Shown one piece after another: positions 1-8,849 of a DNA stretch of 64,000 nt. The notes under the pieces are model-generated. The model was not told the origin of the DNA. It worked only from the letters and a program-made list of their open reading frames with translations, and did no database searches. How positions within the stretch are numbered: position 1 is the first letter of the stretch; every line of letters begins with the position of its first letter. The translations under genes and the position numbers were made by a program. Origin of the DNA: CALKXV01 sp965228905. Lineage in GTDB: Bacteria; Pseudomonadota; Alphaproteobacteria; Rhodobacterales; Rhodobacteraceae. The DNA lies in contig CBDDII010000003.1 in assembly GCA_965228905.1 (NCBI GenBank), forward strand, positions 868,001-932,000, in the 5' to 3' direction.

Positions 1-1207
1 TCAGGCTCAAGACCAGCACCACGGTCAGCGTCGGCATGACAAGGGGCAGGGTGATCCGCCAGAAGGCGCGGGTGGGCTTTGTTGCATCCATCTTGGCGGC
101 TTCGTACAAGTCCGACGGAATCGCCTGCAACCCGGCCAGAAGGATCAGCATGTAGAACCCCATGTGGCTCCAGGTGAAAACGAAGACCAGCCAGAAGAAC
201 GGCCAGCCCGTGTTCGGCGTTACCAGCCAGTTGACCGGACGATAGCGCCCGAAGTCAAAGACCGCATCGAACTGGATCGACAAAAGCATCAGCGCCGCCA
301 GAACTCCCGCCGCGATGATCGCGGCCCTTGCGAAGGGTCTGTCACTCGACACGATCCAGACCAAGGCGACCGCCAGAACCACACCCAGCCAGAAACTCCC
401 TTCAAGGCCCAACAGGCTCAAAGGATTGGCCCAGCCGGTTATCAGCGCAAACAGCACCGCGAAAACCGCCGTCCAGGCGACCGACGGCGTGTCCGATGAC
501 CTGAGCGCCCGCTCGCTCACGACGATCAGCACCACCGCCAGCAAAACCGTTACAATGATGTCAAACCCGGTCAGCCCCGCCATCGCCGTCAACTGGTCGC
601 GTGTGCCGCCGACGACTTCGTTCAACACGCCCTTGCGGTGCAACACCCAGTTCCAGATATTCGCGATCACGACGGGCGACAGCATCACGGGATAGAAAAA
701 CATCGCCCGCCAGAACCCGCGCCCCTTGATGTTCTTGTTCACAACCAGCGCCGTCAGCAGCGCCGCCACGCACAGAACCGGCACCTGGATCACCACGAAC
801 CAAAGGGTGTTGAACATGCCGGTCCAGAAATTGAACCCGGCGTTGGTACAGGACTTCGGCTCGAAAATGCTCTCGCAATTGAAAATCTCGAAGTATTGCC
901 CCAGCCCGACCCAGGGCCGGTCGAACAGCGAAATCGACGGCCCGCCGGTGAACGAAACATAGAAATTCAGGATCATCGGGGCAAAAGTGAACAGCCCGAA
1001 GATCAGCATGTTGGGCAGCAACAGCGCATAGGGCACACCGCCCCGGCCCCAGACACTTTGCGCAAATTCGACAGGAAATCCGACAAGATCGGCCAGGAAC
1101 GTCGGCACCTGGTACAGCTTGTAACGCCGCTTGTTCAGCAGCCAGACACTCCCGCCCCCGATCCAGAGCACGCCGAGTATCGACATCAAGATGCCAGCTA
1201 AAGTCAT
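1..1207 (-). CDS. sugar ABC transporter permease (MalF-like), C-terminus off the window
   Basis: Inner-membrane permease of a carbohydrate-type ABC importer. The frame opens with ATG at 1207 and stays open to the left edge (about 402 codons), so the end is missing. The translation is strongly hydrophobic with several membrane segments. Close to the edge it has the EAA-loop signature that contacts the ATPase (EAAKMDATKPTRAFWRITLP), followed by the start of another membrane helix. The N-terminal part has extra helices before the core domain, as in MalF-type subunits. It lies downstream of the binding-protein gene on the same strand, with a hairpin between them. The sugar substrate cannot be told from sequence. 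Confidence 0.88.
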   Translation of the reverse strand, partial: MTLAGILMSILGVLWIGGGSVWLLNKRRYKLYQVPTFLADLVGFPVEFAQSVWGRGGVPYALLLPNMLIFGLFTFAPMILNFYVSFTGGPSISLFDRPWVGLGQYFEIFNCESIFEPKSCTNAGFNFWTGMFNTLWFVVIQVPVLCVAALLTALVVNKNIKGRGFWRAMFFYPVMLSPVVIANIWNWVLHRKGVLNEVVGGTRDQLTAMAGLTGFDIIVTVLLAVVLIVVSERALRSSDTPSVAWTAVFAVLFALITGWANPLSLLGLEGSFWLGVVLAVALVWIVSSDRPFARAAIIAAGVLAALMLLSIQFDAVFDFGRYRPVNWLVTPNTGWPFFWLVFVFTWSHMGFYMLILLAGLQAIPSDLYEAAKMDATKPTRAFWRITLPLVMPTLTVVLVLSL

Positions 1208-1222
1208 GACCACCCCGGAACA

Positions 1223-1248
1223 ACCGGGGGCAGGATACCGCCCCCGGT
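1223..1248 (-). terminator. intercistronic hairpin between binding protein and permease
   Basis: ACCGGGGGC (1223-1231) and GCCCCCGGT (1240-1248) form a perfect 9-bp stem with an 8-nt loop, between the stop of the binding-protein gene and the permease start. There is no T-run. Hairpins here are known in binding-protein operons (malE-malF type), where they stabilise the upstream message or lower permease expression. That role is inferred. Confidence 0.55.
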
Positions 1249-1263
1249 CATTTCAGCAACGCC

Positions 1264-2553
1264 TCAGTTATTGGCGTTCGCGTCCAACTCTTCCTGGATT
1301 TTCTCCATCGCCTCGTCCAGCGACAACTCGCCATTGAGGGCCGAGCCGAGGTATTGCACCGTCGCGTTGTAAACAACAAAGCCGACCGGGCTGCCCTGAA
1401 GCCGATAGGCTTGCGGCGTCTGTTCCGCAGCGGTAGCGGCCATCGCGGCAAAGGTCGACAGACCCTCGGCCACGTTCGGCGAGGCACCTGCACCGGCATA
1501 GTCCAACCCTTCGGACTGCAGCTTGGCATGGGCCGGGATCGCATAGGTGCGGGTGTACCACTCACGCGCCTGTGCTTCCTCGCCCATCCAGGCCACGAAC
1601 CTCGCGGCGGCTTCTTCGCGCGCGGCGTCGCCCGACTTGAAGGCGACCAGCCCGGTGCCGCCCGGCATGATCCCGCAACCGGCAGGGCCACAGGGCACCG
1701 GCACGACCGACCAGTCGAAATCATCGCCGACGTTCTTTTGCACGTTGGCGGTGTTCCACGACCCGCTCATGTAGAACGGCACATCCTGGCTAAAGAACAT
1801 CTCGTTGCCATTGGCATACTTCGATCCCGAAACCGCAGGCCAGATGTCCGCAGGCATTAGCCCGCTTTCATGCCATGCGATCATCTTGGCCGAGAATTCC
1901 TTGAAACCATCGTCGACCATCAGCTTGCCGTCATCGCCGAAATAGGCTGCCCCGTAAGACATCGCCGGACCCGCCATGCGGTGACCCGAACGGTCCATCA
2001 CCATCCCGGCATAGGAACCGGTCGCATCCATCACGGCCGCCGTCGCATCGGCCCAGTCATCCCAGGTCGCACCGGGGGCGGGCAGATCGACACCGGCTTC
2101 CTCGAACATGGTCAGGTTCACGTAAGGCCCGGTCACCGTCATTTCCGTGTGGAACCCGAAGATCCCGTCCGGTGCACCGGCGCGATACCAGGGCAGAACG
2201 GATCCATAGGCGGCTTCCCATGCGGCGGCGTCCACATGGGGCGTCAGATCGACATAATAGGGGTTCAGCCCGCCAAGGTCGGTCACAAACGCAAGATCCG
2301 GCCCGGTGCCCGCCTCCAACTGGATCGGAAGCTGCTCGCGGATCACCTGGTATCCGACCTGGTTCAGCTCGATATTCACGTCCGGGTTTTCCGCCGCGAA
2401 CCGCTCTGCGAACTCGCCCAAAAGCCCCGCCTTGCTGTCCACATCCGAGATCATGAAGTTCAGATCGACCGCGAAAGCGGCACTCGACATGGCCAGCACC
2501 GAAGCCGCGCCGCACAGCACAATCTTCCGCGCACTCTTGAATTGATACATCAT
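1264..2553 (-). CDS. ABC transporter extracellular solute-binding protein (sugar type)
   Basis: Periplasmic binding protein of about 429 aa that delivers substrate to the adjacent permease. The N-terminus is a Sec signal peptide (KSARKIVLCGAASVLAMSSA, cleavage probably after AAFA), with no lipobox. The rest matches family-1 extracellular solute-binding proteins of carbohydrate importers: DVDSKAGLLGEFAERFAAENP near the N-terminus and FYMSGSWNTANVQKN in the hinge region. Two ATGs in tandem (2553, 2550) follow a GGGAGGA Shine-Dalgarno sequence. It is probably the first gene of the operon. The ligand is unknown; a sugar or polyol is the family default. Confidence 0.87.
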   Translation of the reverse strand: MMYQFKSARKIVLCGAASVLAMSSAAFAVDLNFMISDVDSKAGLLGEFAERFAAENPDVNIELNQVGYQVIREQLPIQLEAGTGPDLAFVTDLGGLNPYYVDLTPHVDAAAWEAAYGSVLPWYRAGAPDGIFGFHTEMTVTGPYVNLTMFEEAGVDLPAPGATWDDWADATAAVMDATGSYAGMVMDRSGHRMAGPAMSYGAAYFGDDGKLMVDDGFKEFSAKMIAWHESGLMPADIWPAVSGSKYANGNEMFFSQDVPFYMSGSWNTANVQKNVGDDFDWSVVPVPCGPAGCGIMPGGTGLVAFKSGDAAREEAAARFVAWMGEEAQAREWYTRTYAIPAHAKLQSEGLDYAGAGASPNVAEGLSTFAAMAATAAEQTPQAYRLQGSPVGFVVYNATVQYLGSALNGELSLDEAMEKIQEELDANANN

Positions 2554-2734
2554 TGATATTCCTCCCTGGCGTGTTTTTCTGAGTTAAAACAGCTTTTCTT
2601 GCAGGAATTGTGAAAGAGCTTTGTAACAGCGTCAATATGGATCAATTTTCCATTCCCCCATGCGCCACGGGTCGCCGAAAACACGAATGCCGCCCCAGGG
2701 GACGGCATCGCAATCTTTCATAAATCGGGGTTGC

Positions 2735-3094
2735 TCAGGCCGTGTCGCGATAGGTCAACAGGCCCACAGGCCGGTTGTCGGCCTCGGCATAATCCAGCGG
2801 CGCATGATCCACCGCCGCCGTCGCGCGTTTGTATTCGAACACCATCTCGCCGTCTTCCTCCTCCGAGGCGACGATCAGGCATTGCGACAGATGCCGCGCG
2901 CCATCGTAAAGATCGACAAGGCCCCTCAGGCGCGGCGCATCTTCCACGTCCAGCGCGAAACCGTCGTCCCAATGGCGCAGGATGGTGAACACCTCGTCAC
3001 CGGCACGCACCCGCATCCGGCTTTTCTTCCGCAACGATTGCTTGCGGGCCAGTTCCAACCCTTCGCGGACTTCTTTCGGTAGATAGTCAGACAT
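2735..3094 (-). CDS. conserved hypothetical protein, 119 aa
   Basis: Small soluble acidic protein beginning MSDYLPKEVREGLELARKQS; I know no function for it. It has no signal peptide or membrane segment. A basic patch near the N-terminus (KQSLRKKSRMRVRAG) precedes a mixed alpha/beta-looking region. The frame is open further upstream, but the ATG at 3094 gives a clean N-terminus and the upstream stretch looks non-coding. It lies alone between the sugar transporter and xsc, transcribed away from xsc. Confidence 0.7.
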   Translation of the reverse strand: MSDYLPKEVREGLELARKQSLRKKSRMRVRAGDEVFTILRHWDDGFALDVEDAPRLRGLVDLYDGARHLSQCLIVASEEEDGEMVFEYKRATAAVDHAPLDYAEADNRPVGLLTYRDTA

Positions 3095-3308
3095 AACAAA
3101 AACCCCCGGGGCAAAATCTGGTACGATTCGCGTGACTGTCAAAGCACTCTTTTCGATTGTCTCCAAAGTCTGAACATTCTGGCACAAAAAGGGTTCCCGG
3201 TTTTCTGACCGGACCCGAATGCTGGCCTTAACCCGGCAGACCATCTGGACCTAACCAAGAGCCGCACCGCCCCGTAGATATCGCTCGCCTGAAGGAGGAT
3301 CCGCGCCC

Positions 3309-5081
3309 ATGAAAATGACCACCGAAGAAGCTTTCGTCAAAGTCCTGCAAAAGCACGGCATCCGCCATGCCTTCGGGATCATCGGGTCCGCCATGATGCC
3401 GATCTCGGATCTCTTCCCGAAAGCGGGGATCATGTTCTGGGACTGCGCGCACGAAGGCTCTGCCGGAATGATGGCCGACGGTTACACCCGCGCGACCGGC
3501 GAAATGTCGATGATGATCGCCCAGAACGGCCCCGGCATCACCAACTTCGTGACCGCCGTCAAAACCGCCTACTGGAACCACACGCCGCTTCTTCTGGTGA
3601 CACCACAGGCCGCCAACAAGACGATCGGGCAGGGCGGTTTTCAGGAAGTCGAACAGATGAAGCTGTTCGAAGACATGGTCGCCTATCAGGAAGAGGTGCG
3701 CGACCCTTCCCGCGTGGCCGAGGTGCTGACGCGGGTGATTTCCCAGGCGAAACGGCTCTCTGCCCCGGCACAGTTGAACATCCCCCGCGATATGTGGACC
3801 CAGGTGATCGACATCGACCTGCCCGACCCGATCGAATTCGAACGCTCGCCCGGCGGCGAAAACTCGGTCGCAGCCGCCGCCGAGCTTTTGTCGAACGCAA
3901 AAAACCCCGTGATCCTGAACGGCGCGGGCGTGGTGCTTTCCGACGGCGGCATCGAGGCATCGAAGGCGCTCGCCGAACGCCTGACCGCGCCCGTCTGCGT
4001 CGGCTACCAGCACAACGACGCCTTCCCCGGATCGCACCCGCTTTTCGCCGGTCCCTTGGGCTACAACGGCTCGAAAGCGGGGATGGAGCTTATCAAACAG
4101 GCCGATGTCGTCCTCGCCCTCGGCACCCGGCTCAATCCGTTCTCGACGCTTCCCGGTTACGGCATGGAATACTGGCCCGCCGACGCCAAGGTCATCCAGG
4201 TCGACATCAACCCCGACCGGATCGGGCTGACCAAGAAGGTCGCCGTCGGCATCGTGGGCGACGCCGCAAAGGTGGCCACGGGCATCCTGAACCAGCTTTC
4301 CGACACCGCCGGTGACGCGGGCCGCGACGCCCGCAAGGCAACCATCGCCGAAACGAAATCCAAATGGGCGCAGCAACTCGCCTCGATGGATCACGAAGAC
4401 GACGACCCCGGCACCACTTGGAACGAACGCGCCCGCGCCGACAAACCCGACTGGATGAGCCCCCGCATGGCATGGCGCGCGATCCAGCAGGCCCTTCCGC
4501 GCGACGCGATCATCAGTTCTGACATTGGCAACAACTGCGCCATCGGCAACGCCTACCCTGACTTCGACGAGGGCCGCAAATATCTGGCCCCCGGCCTGTT
4601 CGGCCCCTGCGGCTATGGCCTGCCCTCCATCGTCGGCGCCAAGATCGGCCAGCCCGACGTGCCCGTGGTCGGTTTCGCCGGTGACGGCGCGTTTGGCATC
4701 GCGGTCAACGAACTCACCGCCATCGGTCGCGGCGAATGGCCCGCCGTCACCCAGATCGTCTTTCGCAACTACCAATGGGGCGCGGAAAAGCGGAACTCGA
4801 CCCTCTGGTTCGACGACAATTTCGTCGGCACGGAACTGGACGAAGGCGTGTCCTACGCCGGCATCGCCCAGGCCTGCGGTCTGCAAGGCGTCGTCGCCCG
4901 CACCCAGGACGAACTGACCGCCGCGCTGGCACAGGCGATCAAGGACCAGATGGAAAACGGCAAGACCACCCTGATCGAAGCCATGATCAACCAGGAGCTC
5001 GGCGAACCCTTCCGCCGCGACGCGATGAAGAAACCGGTCGAAGTGGCAGGCATCGACCCGGGCGACATGGCAGGGGCGTGA
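3309..5081 (+). CDS. xsc: sulfoacetaldehyde acetyltransferase
   Basis: ThDP-dependent enzyme (EC 2.3.3.15) that turns sulfoacetaldehyde plus phosphate into acetyl phosphate and sulfite, the desulfonation step of taurine and isethionate breakdown. It is 590 aa, the usual length. It has the pyruvate-oxidase-type three-domain layout: N-terminal Pyr domain with the catalytic Glu in CAHEGSAGM (E49), a central domain, and a C-terminal PP domain with the ThDP/Mg motif starting GDG at residues 458-460. The N-terminal HAFGIIGSAMMPISDLFP is characteristic of Xsc. GGAGG precedes the ATG. Its TGA overlaps the GTG of ackA, so the two are probably translated together. No taurine transaminase, transporter or TauR is next to it. 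Confidence 0.95.
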   Translation: MKMTTEEAFVKVLQKHGIRHAFGIIGSAMMPISDLFPKAGIMFWDCAHEGSAGMMADGYTRATGEMSMMIAQNGPGITNFVTAVKTAYWNHTPLLLVTPQAANKTIGQGGFQEVEQMKLFEDMVAYQEEVRDPSRVAEVLTRVISQAKRLSAPAQLNIPRDMWTQVIDIDLPDPIEFERSPGGENSVAAAAELLSNAKNPVILNGAGVVLSDGGIEASKALAERLTAPVCVGYQHNDAFPGSHPLFAGPLGYNGSKAGMELIKQADVVLALGTRLNPFSTLPGYGMEYWPADAKVIQVDINPDRIGLTKKVAVGIVGDAAKVATGILNQLSDTAGDAGRDARKATIAETKSKWAQQLASMDHEDDDPGTTWNERARADKPDWMSPRMAWRAIQQALPRDAIISSDIGNNCAIGNAYPDFDEGRKYLAPGLFGPCGYGLPSIVGAKIGQPDVPVVGFAGDGAFGIAVNELTAIGRGEWPAVTQIVFRNYQWGAEKRNSTLWFDDNFVGTELDEGVSYAGIAQACGLQGVVARTQDELTAALAQAIKDQMENGKTTLIEAMINQELGEPFRRDAMKKPVEVAGIDPGDMAGA

Positions 5082-6229
5082 CGGCCCCGGCCGACATCCT
5101 CGTCCTCAACGCCGGATCATCCTCGATCAAGTTCGCCGTCTTCGACAGTCACCTTGATCCGAAATGCTCCGGCCTTGCCGCCGAAATCGGCGCGGGCGGC
5201 TTTGTCGAGGTGGACGGCACCCGCCAGCCCCAGCCGCTTGATGACCACCGCGCCGCCCTTCGCGCGGTGCTCGATGCGCTGAATAACAAGGGTATCAGCC
5301 TCACCACCCTTAGCGCCGCCGCGCATCGCGTCGTCCACGGCGGCCGCAAGCTGTCGCAACCCGTCCGTATCACCCCCGACGTCCGCGCCGAAATCGCCGC
5401 CTGCTCGCCGCTCGCCCCGCTCCACAATCCCCACAACCTCGCCGCCATCGATACCCTGGCCGAGCTTGCCCCCGACCTTCCCCAATTCGCCAGCTTCGAC
5501 ACCGCCTTCCACACCACCAACCCCGATCACGCCACCCGCTATGCCATCCCCCGGATCGAGGAAACCAAGGGCATCCGCCGCTATGGCTTCCACGGGCTGT
5601 CCTATGCCTCGATGGTCGCCACGTTCCAGAACGTCACCGGCGAAAAACTCCCCGCCCGGCTCCTGGGCTTTCACCTCGGCAACGGCGCCTCGCTCTGCGC
5701 GATCAAGAACGGCCAGTCCATCGCGACGACCATGGGCTATTCCCCGCTTGATGGCCTCACCATGGGCACCCGTTCGGGCGGGATCGACGCCAACGCGGTC
5801 CTGAGACTGGTCGAGGATCACGGGCTGGAACGCACCAAGGCGATCCTGAATCACGAAAGCGGGCTTCTGGGCCTCTCGGGCGGCAAATCCGACATGCGCA
5901 ACCTGATGCTGGATCACTCTGCTGACGCCAGCTTTGCCATCGATCATTTCTGTTACTGGTCCGTGCGCCACGCCGGCAGCCTGATCGCCGCGATGGAAGG
6001 GCTGGACGCCATCGCCTTCACCGGCGGCATCGGCGAAAACGCCGTCGCGGTCCGTGCAAGGATCCTTCGCGCGCTGGAATGGACCGGCCTCAGCTTCGAC
6101 CCCGATCCCAACCAGAAAAACGCACCCCGTCTGCATTCCGAAACAAGCGCGGTCACCGCATGGATCATCCCCGCGCGCGAGGAATGGATGATCGCCCGCG
6201 ACGCCGAAACGCTGGCAGAAGTCGCGTGA
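5078..6229 (+). CDS. ackA: acetate kinase
   Basis: Cytoplasmic kinase (EC 2.7.2.1) interconverting acetyl phosphate plus ADP with acetate plus ATP. The start is a GTG at 5078 overlapping the xsc stop (GTGA). This gives 383 aa beginning TAPADILVLNAGSSSIKFAVF, the family's N-terminal phosphate-binding motif. RYGFHGLSYASM and FHLGNGASLCAI are also clear. Next to xsc it offers an ATP-yielding exit for the acetyl phosphate made by Xsc. It ends one base before the stop of the opposite-strand pta gene. Confidence 0.94.
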   Translation: MTAPADILVLNAGSSSIKFAVFDSHLDPKCSGLAAEIGAGGFVEVDGTRQPQPLDDHRAALRAVLDALNNKGISLTTLSAAAHRVVHGGRKLSQPVRITPDVRAEIAACSPLAPLHNPHNLAAIDTLAELAPDLPQFASFDTAFHTTNPDHATRYAIPRIEETKGIRRYGFHGLSYASMVATFQNVTGEKLPARLLGFHLGNGASLCAIKNGQSIATTMGYSPLDGLTMGTRSGGIDANAVLRLVEDHGLERTKAILNHESGLLGLSGGKSDMRNLMLDHSADASFAIDHFCYWSVRHAGSLIAAMEGLDAIAFTGGIGENAVAVRARILRALEWTGLSFDPDPNQKNAPRLHSETSAVTAWIIPAREEWMIARDAETLAEVA

Positions 6230-6230
6230 C

Positions 6231-7097
6231 CTACCGCCCCAACCCGATGGTGATGACCGTGGCCGCCACGATGTCCTCGACGCTCGCGCCCCGGCTCAGG
6301 TCACAGACCGGCCTGCGGAACCCTTGCAGGAACGGCCCAAGGGCCTGCGCCCCCGCCAATTCCTGGCACAGCTTGTACGCGATGTTCCCGGCATCCAGAT
6401 CGGGAAAGATCAGCGTGTTCGCATCGCCAGCCCCGGCCCCTTTCTTCGCCGCTATCCCCGCGTTCAACGCCGCATCCGCCTGCACCGGACCCTCCACCGG
6501 CAAATCCGCCAGCAACGCAACCGCCTCCGCCACCTTGTCCACCGACGGCCCCGCCCCGCTGGAGCCCGTCGAATACGACAACAGCGCCAACCGCGCCTCG
6601 CCCAGCAAGGCACTTGCCGAAGCATGGGACGCCCGCGCAATCGCTGCCAGTGCCCCGGCATCCGGATCCACGTTCACCGCGCAATCGGCAAAGACCATCT
6701 GCCGACCATCCGGGAAAACCATCAGGAAAAAACTCGACGGCGCGGCGATCCCGTCCGCCAGACCGATCGCCAGACCCGCCGCCTCGATCACCCGCCGCGT
6801 CGGCAGAGCGGCCCCCGCGATCAGCGCCTCGGCCTCACCCGCCGCCACCATCGCTGCGGCCCGGATCAGCGGTTTCTGCACCATCCGTGCGGCAATCGCG
6901 GGTTTCATCCCGCGCGCCTCGACCAGCACCGCCGCCAAAGCCTCGGACGGTTCGGCCAGCGCCACCGGCTCGGCCAACCCCTCCGCCGCCAACCGCCGTG
7001 CGGCCTCCACGATCCGCTCATCCTCCACCTCCGGCAGGATGACCCGCGCGGGGCGTGCCTTTGCCGCCGCCACCGCCTTTTCCAGAACACTTTGCAT
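6231..7097 (-). CDS. pta: phosphate acetyltransferase (short form)
   Basis: Converts acetyl phosphate plus CoA to acetyl-CoA (EC 2.3.1.8). It is 288 aa from ATG 7097 (a GTG at 7106 would add three residues), somewhat shorter than the usual catalytic domain of about 320-330 aa. Family sequences include ARVILPEVEDERIVEAARRL, the substrate-binding loop LLSYSTGSSGAG and the C-terminal DIVAATVITIGLG. It carries no DRTGG or phosphotransbutyrylase extension. It is encoded against its functional partners, convergent with ackA by one base and divergent from the citrate synthase gene, with start codons only 13 bases apart. Its promoter must therefore lie inside the citrate synthase gene. Confidence 0.9.
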   Translation of the reverse strand: MQSVLEKAVAAAKARPARVILPEVEDERIVEAARRLAAEGLAEPVALAEPSEALAAVLVEARGMKPAIAARMVQKPLIRAAAMVAAGEAEALIAGAALPTRRVIEAAGLAIGLADGIAAPSSFFLMVFPDGRQMVFADCAVNVDPDAGALAAIARASHASASALLGEARLALLSYSTGSSGAGPSVDKVAEAVALLADLPVEGPVQADAALNAGIAAKKGAGAGDANTLIFPDLDAGNIAYKLCQELAGAQALGPFLQGFRRPVCDLSRGASVEDIVAATVITIGLGR

Positions 7098-7110
7098 CAG
7101 GAGCACCTAA

Positions 7111-8253
7111 ATGAGCGATGGACCCAAAATCAACCGCGGTCTCATGGGCGTCTACTTCGACCGGTCCGCCGTGTCCGACATCAAGGGGGCCGAGGGCGCG
7201 CTTTACTATCGCGGCTACTCGATCAACGACCTTGCCACCAAGGCCACGTTCGAAGAGGTCTGCTACCTTCTCATGCAGGGCGAATTGCCAACCGCCGCCC
7301 AGCTTGCCGACTTCGATGCGCAGTTAAAAGCCGCCCGCACCCTGCCGGATGCGATCTATGACATCATCCGCGCCACCGCCGATGGCCACCCGATGAACGT
7401 GTTGCGCACCGCCGTCTCTGCCCTTGCAGCCCTTGAACCCGCCGCCGCCGACACCTCCGATGCGGCGATGCTGGCAAACGGCATCCGCCTGACCGCCCAG
7501 GTGCCGATGATCATCGCCGCCCACCACCGTATCCGTTCGGGGTTGGAGCCGGTCGCCCCCGACGCCACGCTCGGTCACGCCGCCAACTGGCTCTGGATGC
7601 TGAAGGGCGAAAAGCCTTCCGATGACGCCGCCCGCCTGGCCGACATCGACTTTATCCTGCACGCCGAACACGGCTCGAACGCTTCGTCCTTCGCCGCCCG
7701 CGTCACCATCGGAACCGAGGCCGACCTCCACGGCGCGATCACCACTGCCATCGCCACGCTCGCCGGTCCCGCCCACGGAGGTGCCGCCGAAGACGTCATG
7801 AAGATGGTCGAGGAAATCGGCGAACCCGAAAACGCCGCCGACTATGTGAAAGCCAAGCGCAAGAACCGCGAACCGGTCACCGGTTTCGGCCACCGCGTCT
7901 ACCGCGCCGAAGATCCCCGTGCGCGCCACATGCGCGAAGGCGTGCGGAAACTGGGCGAGGAAATGGGCGAACCCAAATGGTACGCCATCCTGCAAGGCGT
8001 CGTCGAAGCCATGCAGCCCTACGCCCGTCACGGTCTGAATGTGAACGTCGATTTCTATTCCGGCGTGGTCTACCAGTTACACGGCATCCCGATGGACCTT
8101 TACGTTCCGATCTTTGCCATTGGCCGGATGCCCGGATGGGTCATCCAGTGCATCGAACAGAAACGCGGCAACATCCTGATCCGCCCGCTGACCCTTTATA
8201 ACGGCCCTGAGCCGCGCGACTGGGTGGCGGTGTCAGAGCGGGCGAATTCTTGA
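7111..8253 (+). CDS. citrate synthase / 2-methylcitrate synthase (short type)
   Basis: Condenses acetyl-CoA (or propionyl-CoA) with oxaloacetate. The 380-aa length fits the small Bacillus-like class rather than the ~430-aa E. coli type. Active-site motifs are LAGPAHGGAAEDVMKM (His), GFGHRVYRAEDPRARH (His) and NVNVDFYSGVVYQLHGIP (Asp). The Shine-Dalgarno sequence AGGAG sits inside the start region of divergent pta. It follows an acetyl-phosphate to acetyl-CoA block, which suggests it feeds that acetyl-CoA into the TCA or methylcitrate route. Sequence alone does not separate gltA/citA from prpC. The coding end runs into a hairpin. Confidence 0.9.
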   Translation: MSDGPKINRGLMGVYFDRSAVSDIKGAEGALYYRGYSINDLATKATFEEVCYLLMQGELPTAAQLADFDAQLKAARTLPDAIYDIIRATADGHPMNVLRTAVSALAALEPAAADTSDAAMLANGIRLTAQVPMIIAAHHRIRSGLEPVAPDATLGHAANWLWMLKGEKPSDDAARLADIDFILHAEHGSNASSFAARVTIGTEADLHGAITTAIATLAGPAHGGAAEDVMKMVEEIGEPENAADYVKAKRKNREPVTGFGHRVYRAEDPRARHMREGVRKLGEEMGEPKWYAILQGVVEAMQPYARHGLNVNVDFYSGVVYQLHGIPMDLYVPIFAIGRMPGWVIQCIEQKRGNILIRPLTLYNGPEPRDWVAVSERANS

Positions 8254-8287
8254 AAAGAATTCGCACCGCTTTCTTTCCAAGAAAGCG
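8242..8287 (+). repeat. tandem double hairpin, copy 1 (family A)
   Basis: Two perfect hairpins in a row at the end of the citrate synthase gene. The first is GCGAATTCTT (8242-8251), loop GAA, AAGAATTCGC (8255-8264), spanning the stop codon. The second is CGCTTTCTT (8267-8275), loop TCC, AAGAAAGCG (8279-8287). A matching pair occurs at 54788-54839. There is no T-run. A likely role is 3'-end formation or message stabilisation. Confidence 0.7.
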
Positions 8288-8310
8288 CCCCCCGCGTTAA
8301 GCTCCCTTTC

Positions 8311-8727
8311 ATGAAGCTCGAATTCCACCACATCAACTTCGTCTCCGAAGACGTCGACCGTCTGCACGACTTCTATGTCAACGTCCTCGGCCTCGACGAC
8401 ATGCCCGTCGCCCAGTTCCCAAGGACCGAGGCGAAAGGCACCACCGGCTATGACGGCAAGATCCGTTTCGCCACCGAAGGCAGGATGCAGTTCCACCTCG
8501 CCACGCGCGAGTTCGATACCGCCTTCCGCAACGGCCAGGTCATCAACCCGGTCGAACGCGGCCACATCGCCTTTCGCACCGACGACCTTGCCGCCGTCCT
8601 GAAGCTGCTCGACGACCACGGCATTCCCTATTCGGATTACGGAACCACCTTCGCCAAGGAATGGCACCAGGTCTTTTTCCACGACCCCGAAGGCAACGTG
8701 ATCGAAGTCCACCAGCAAGTCGGGTAA
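8311..8727 (+). CDS. VOC family (glyoxalase/bleomycin-resistance fold) protein
   Basis: Cytoplasmic metal-binding protein of 138 aa with one vicinal-oxygen-chelate module pair. It starts KLEFHHINFVSEDVDRLHDF (beta-alpha-beta with a metal His) and ends FFHDPEGNVIEVHQQ, which holds the typical C-terminal Glu ligand. The central GHIAFRTDDLAAVLKLLDDH supplies the second half-module. Members include lactoylglutathione lyases, dioxygenases and fosfomycin enzymes; the substrate here is unknown. It follows the double hairpin, so it is probably transcribed separately from citrate synthase. Confidence 0.82.
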   Translation: MKLEFHHINFVSEDVDRLHDFYVNVLGLDDMPVAQFPRTEAKGTTGYDGKIRFATEGRMQFHLATREFDTAFRNGQVINPVERGHIAFRTDDLAAVLKLLDDHGIPYSDYGTTFAKEWHQVFFHDPEGNVIEVHQQVG

Positions 8728-8849
8728 GGGGGCGTTAACTCCGGCGTTCGCTCCTCTGTACAAAACGGTATCGGGCCCCTCCGGATCGCGTACAATCCGG
8801 AATTTCCGTTGTACGTTCGCCCGAATGAACCCGTCCTGAACCGACCGCG

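Noticed and set aside
561..1223. 220-aa minus-strand open frame over the permease region
   Set aside because: Arg/Ala-rich shadow of the permease gene; the frame opening at 1207 encodes the hydrophobic EAA-motif protein.
3228..4886. 552-aa open frame antisense to xsc
   Set aside because: Gly/Val/Ala-rich composition typical of antisense frames in high-GC genes; xsc on the plus strand is certain.
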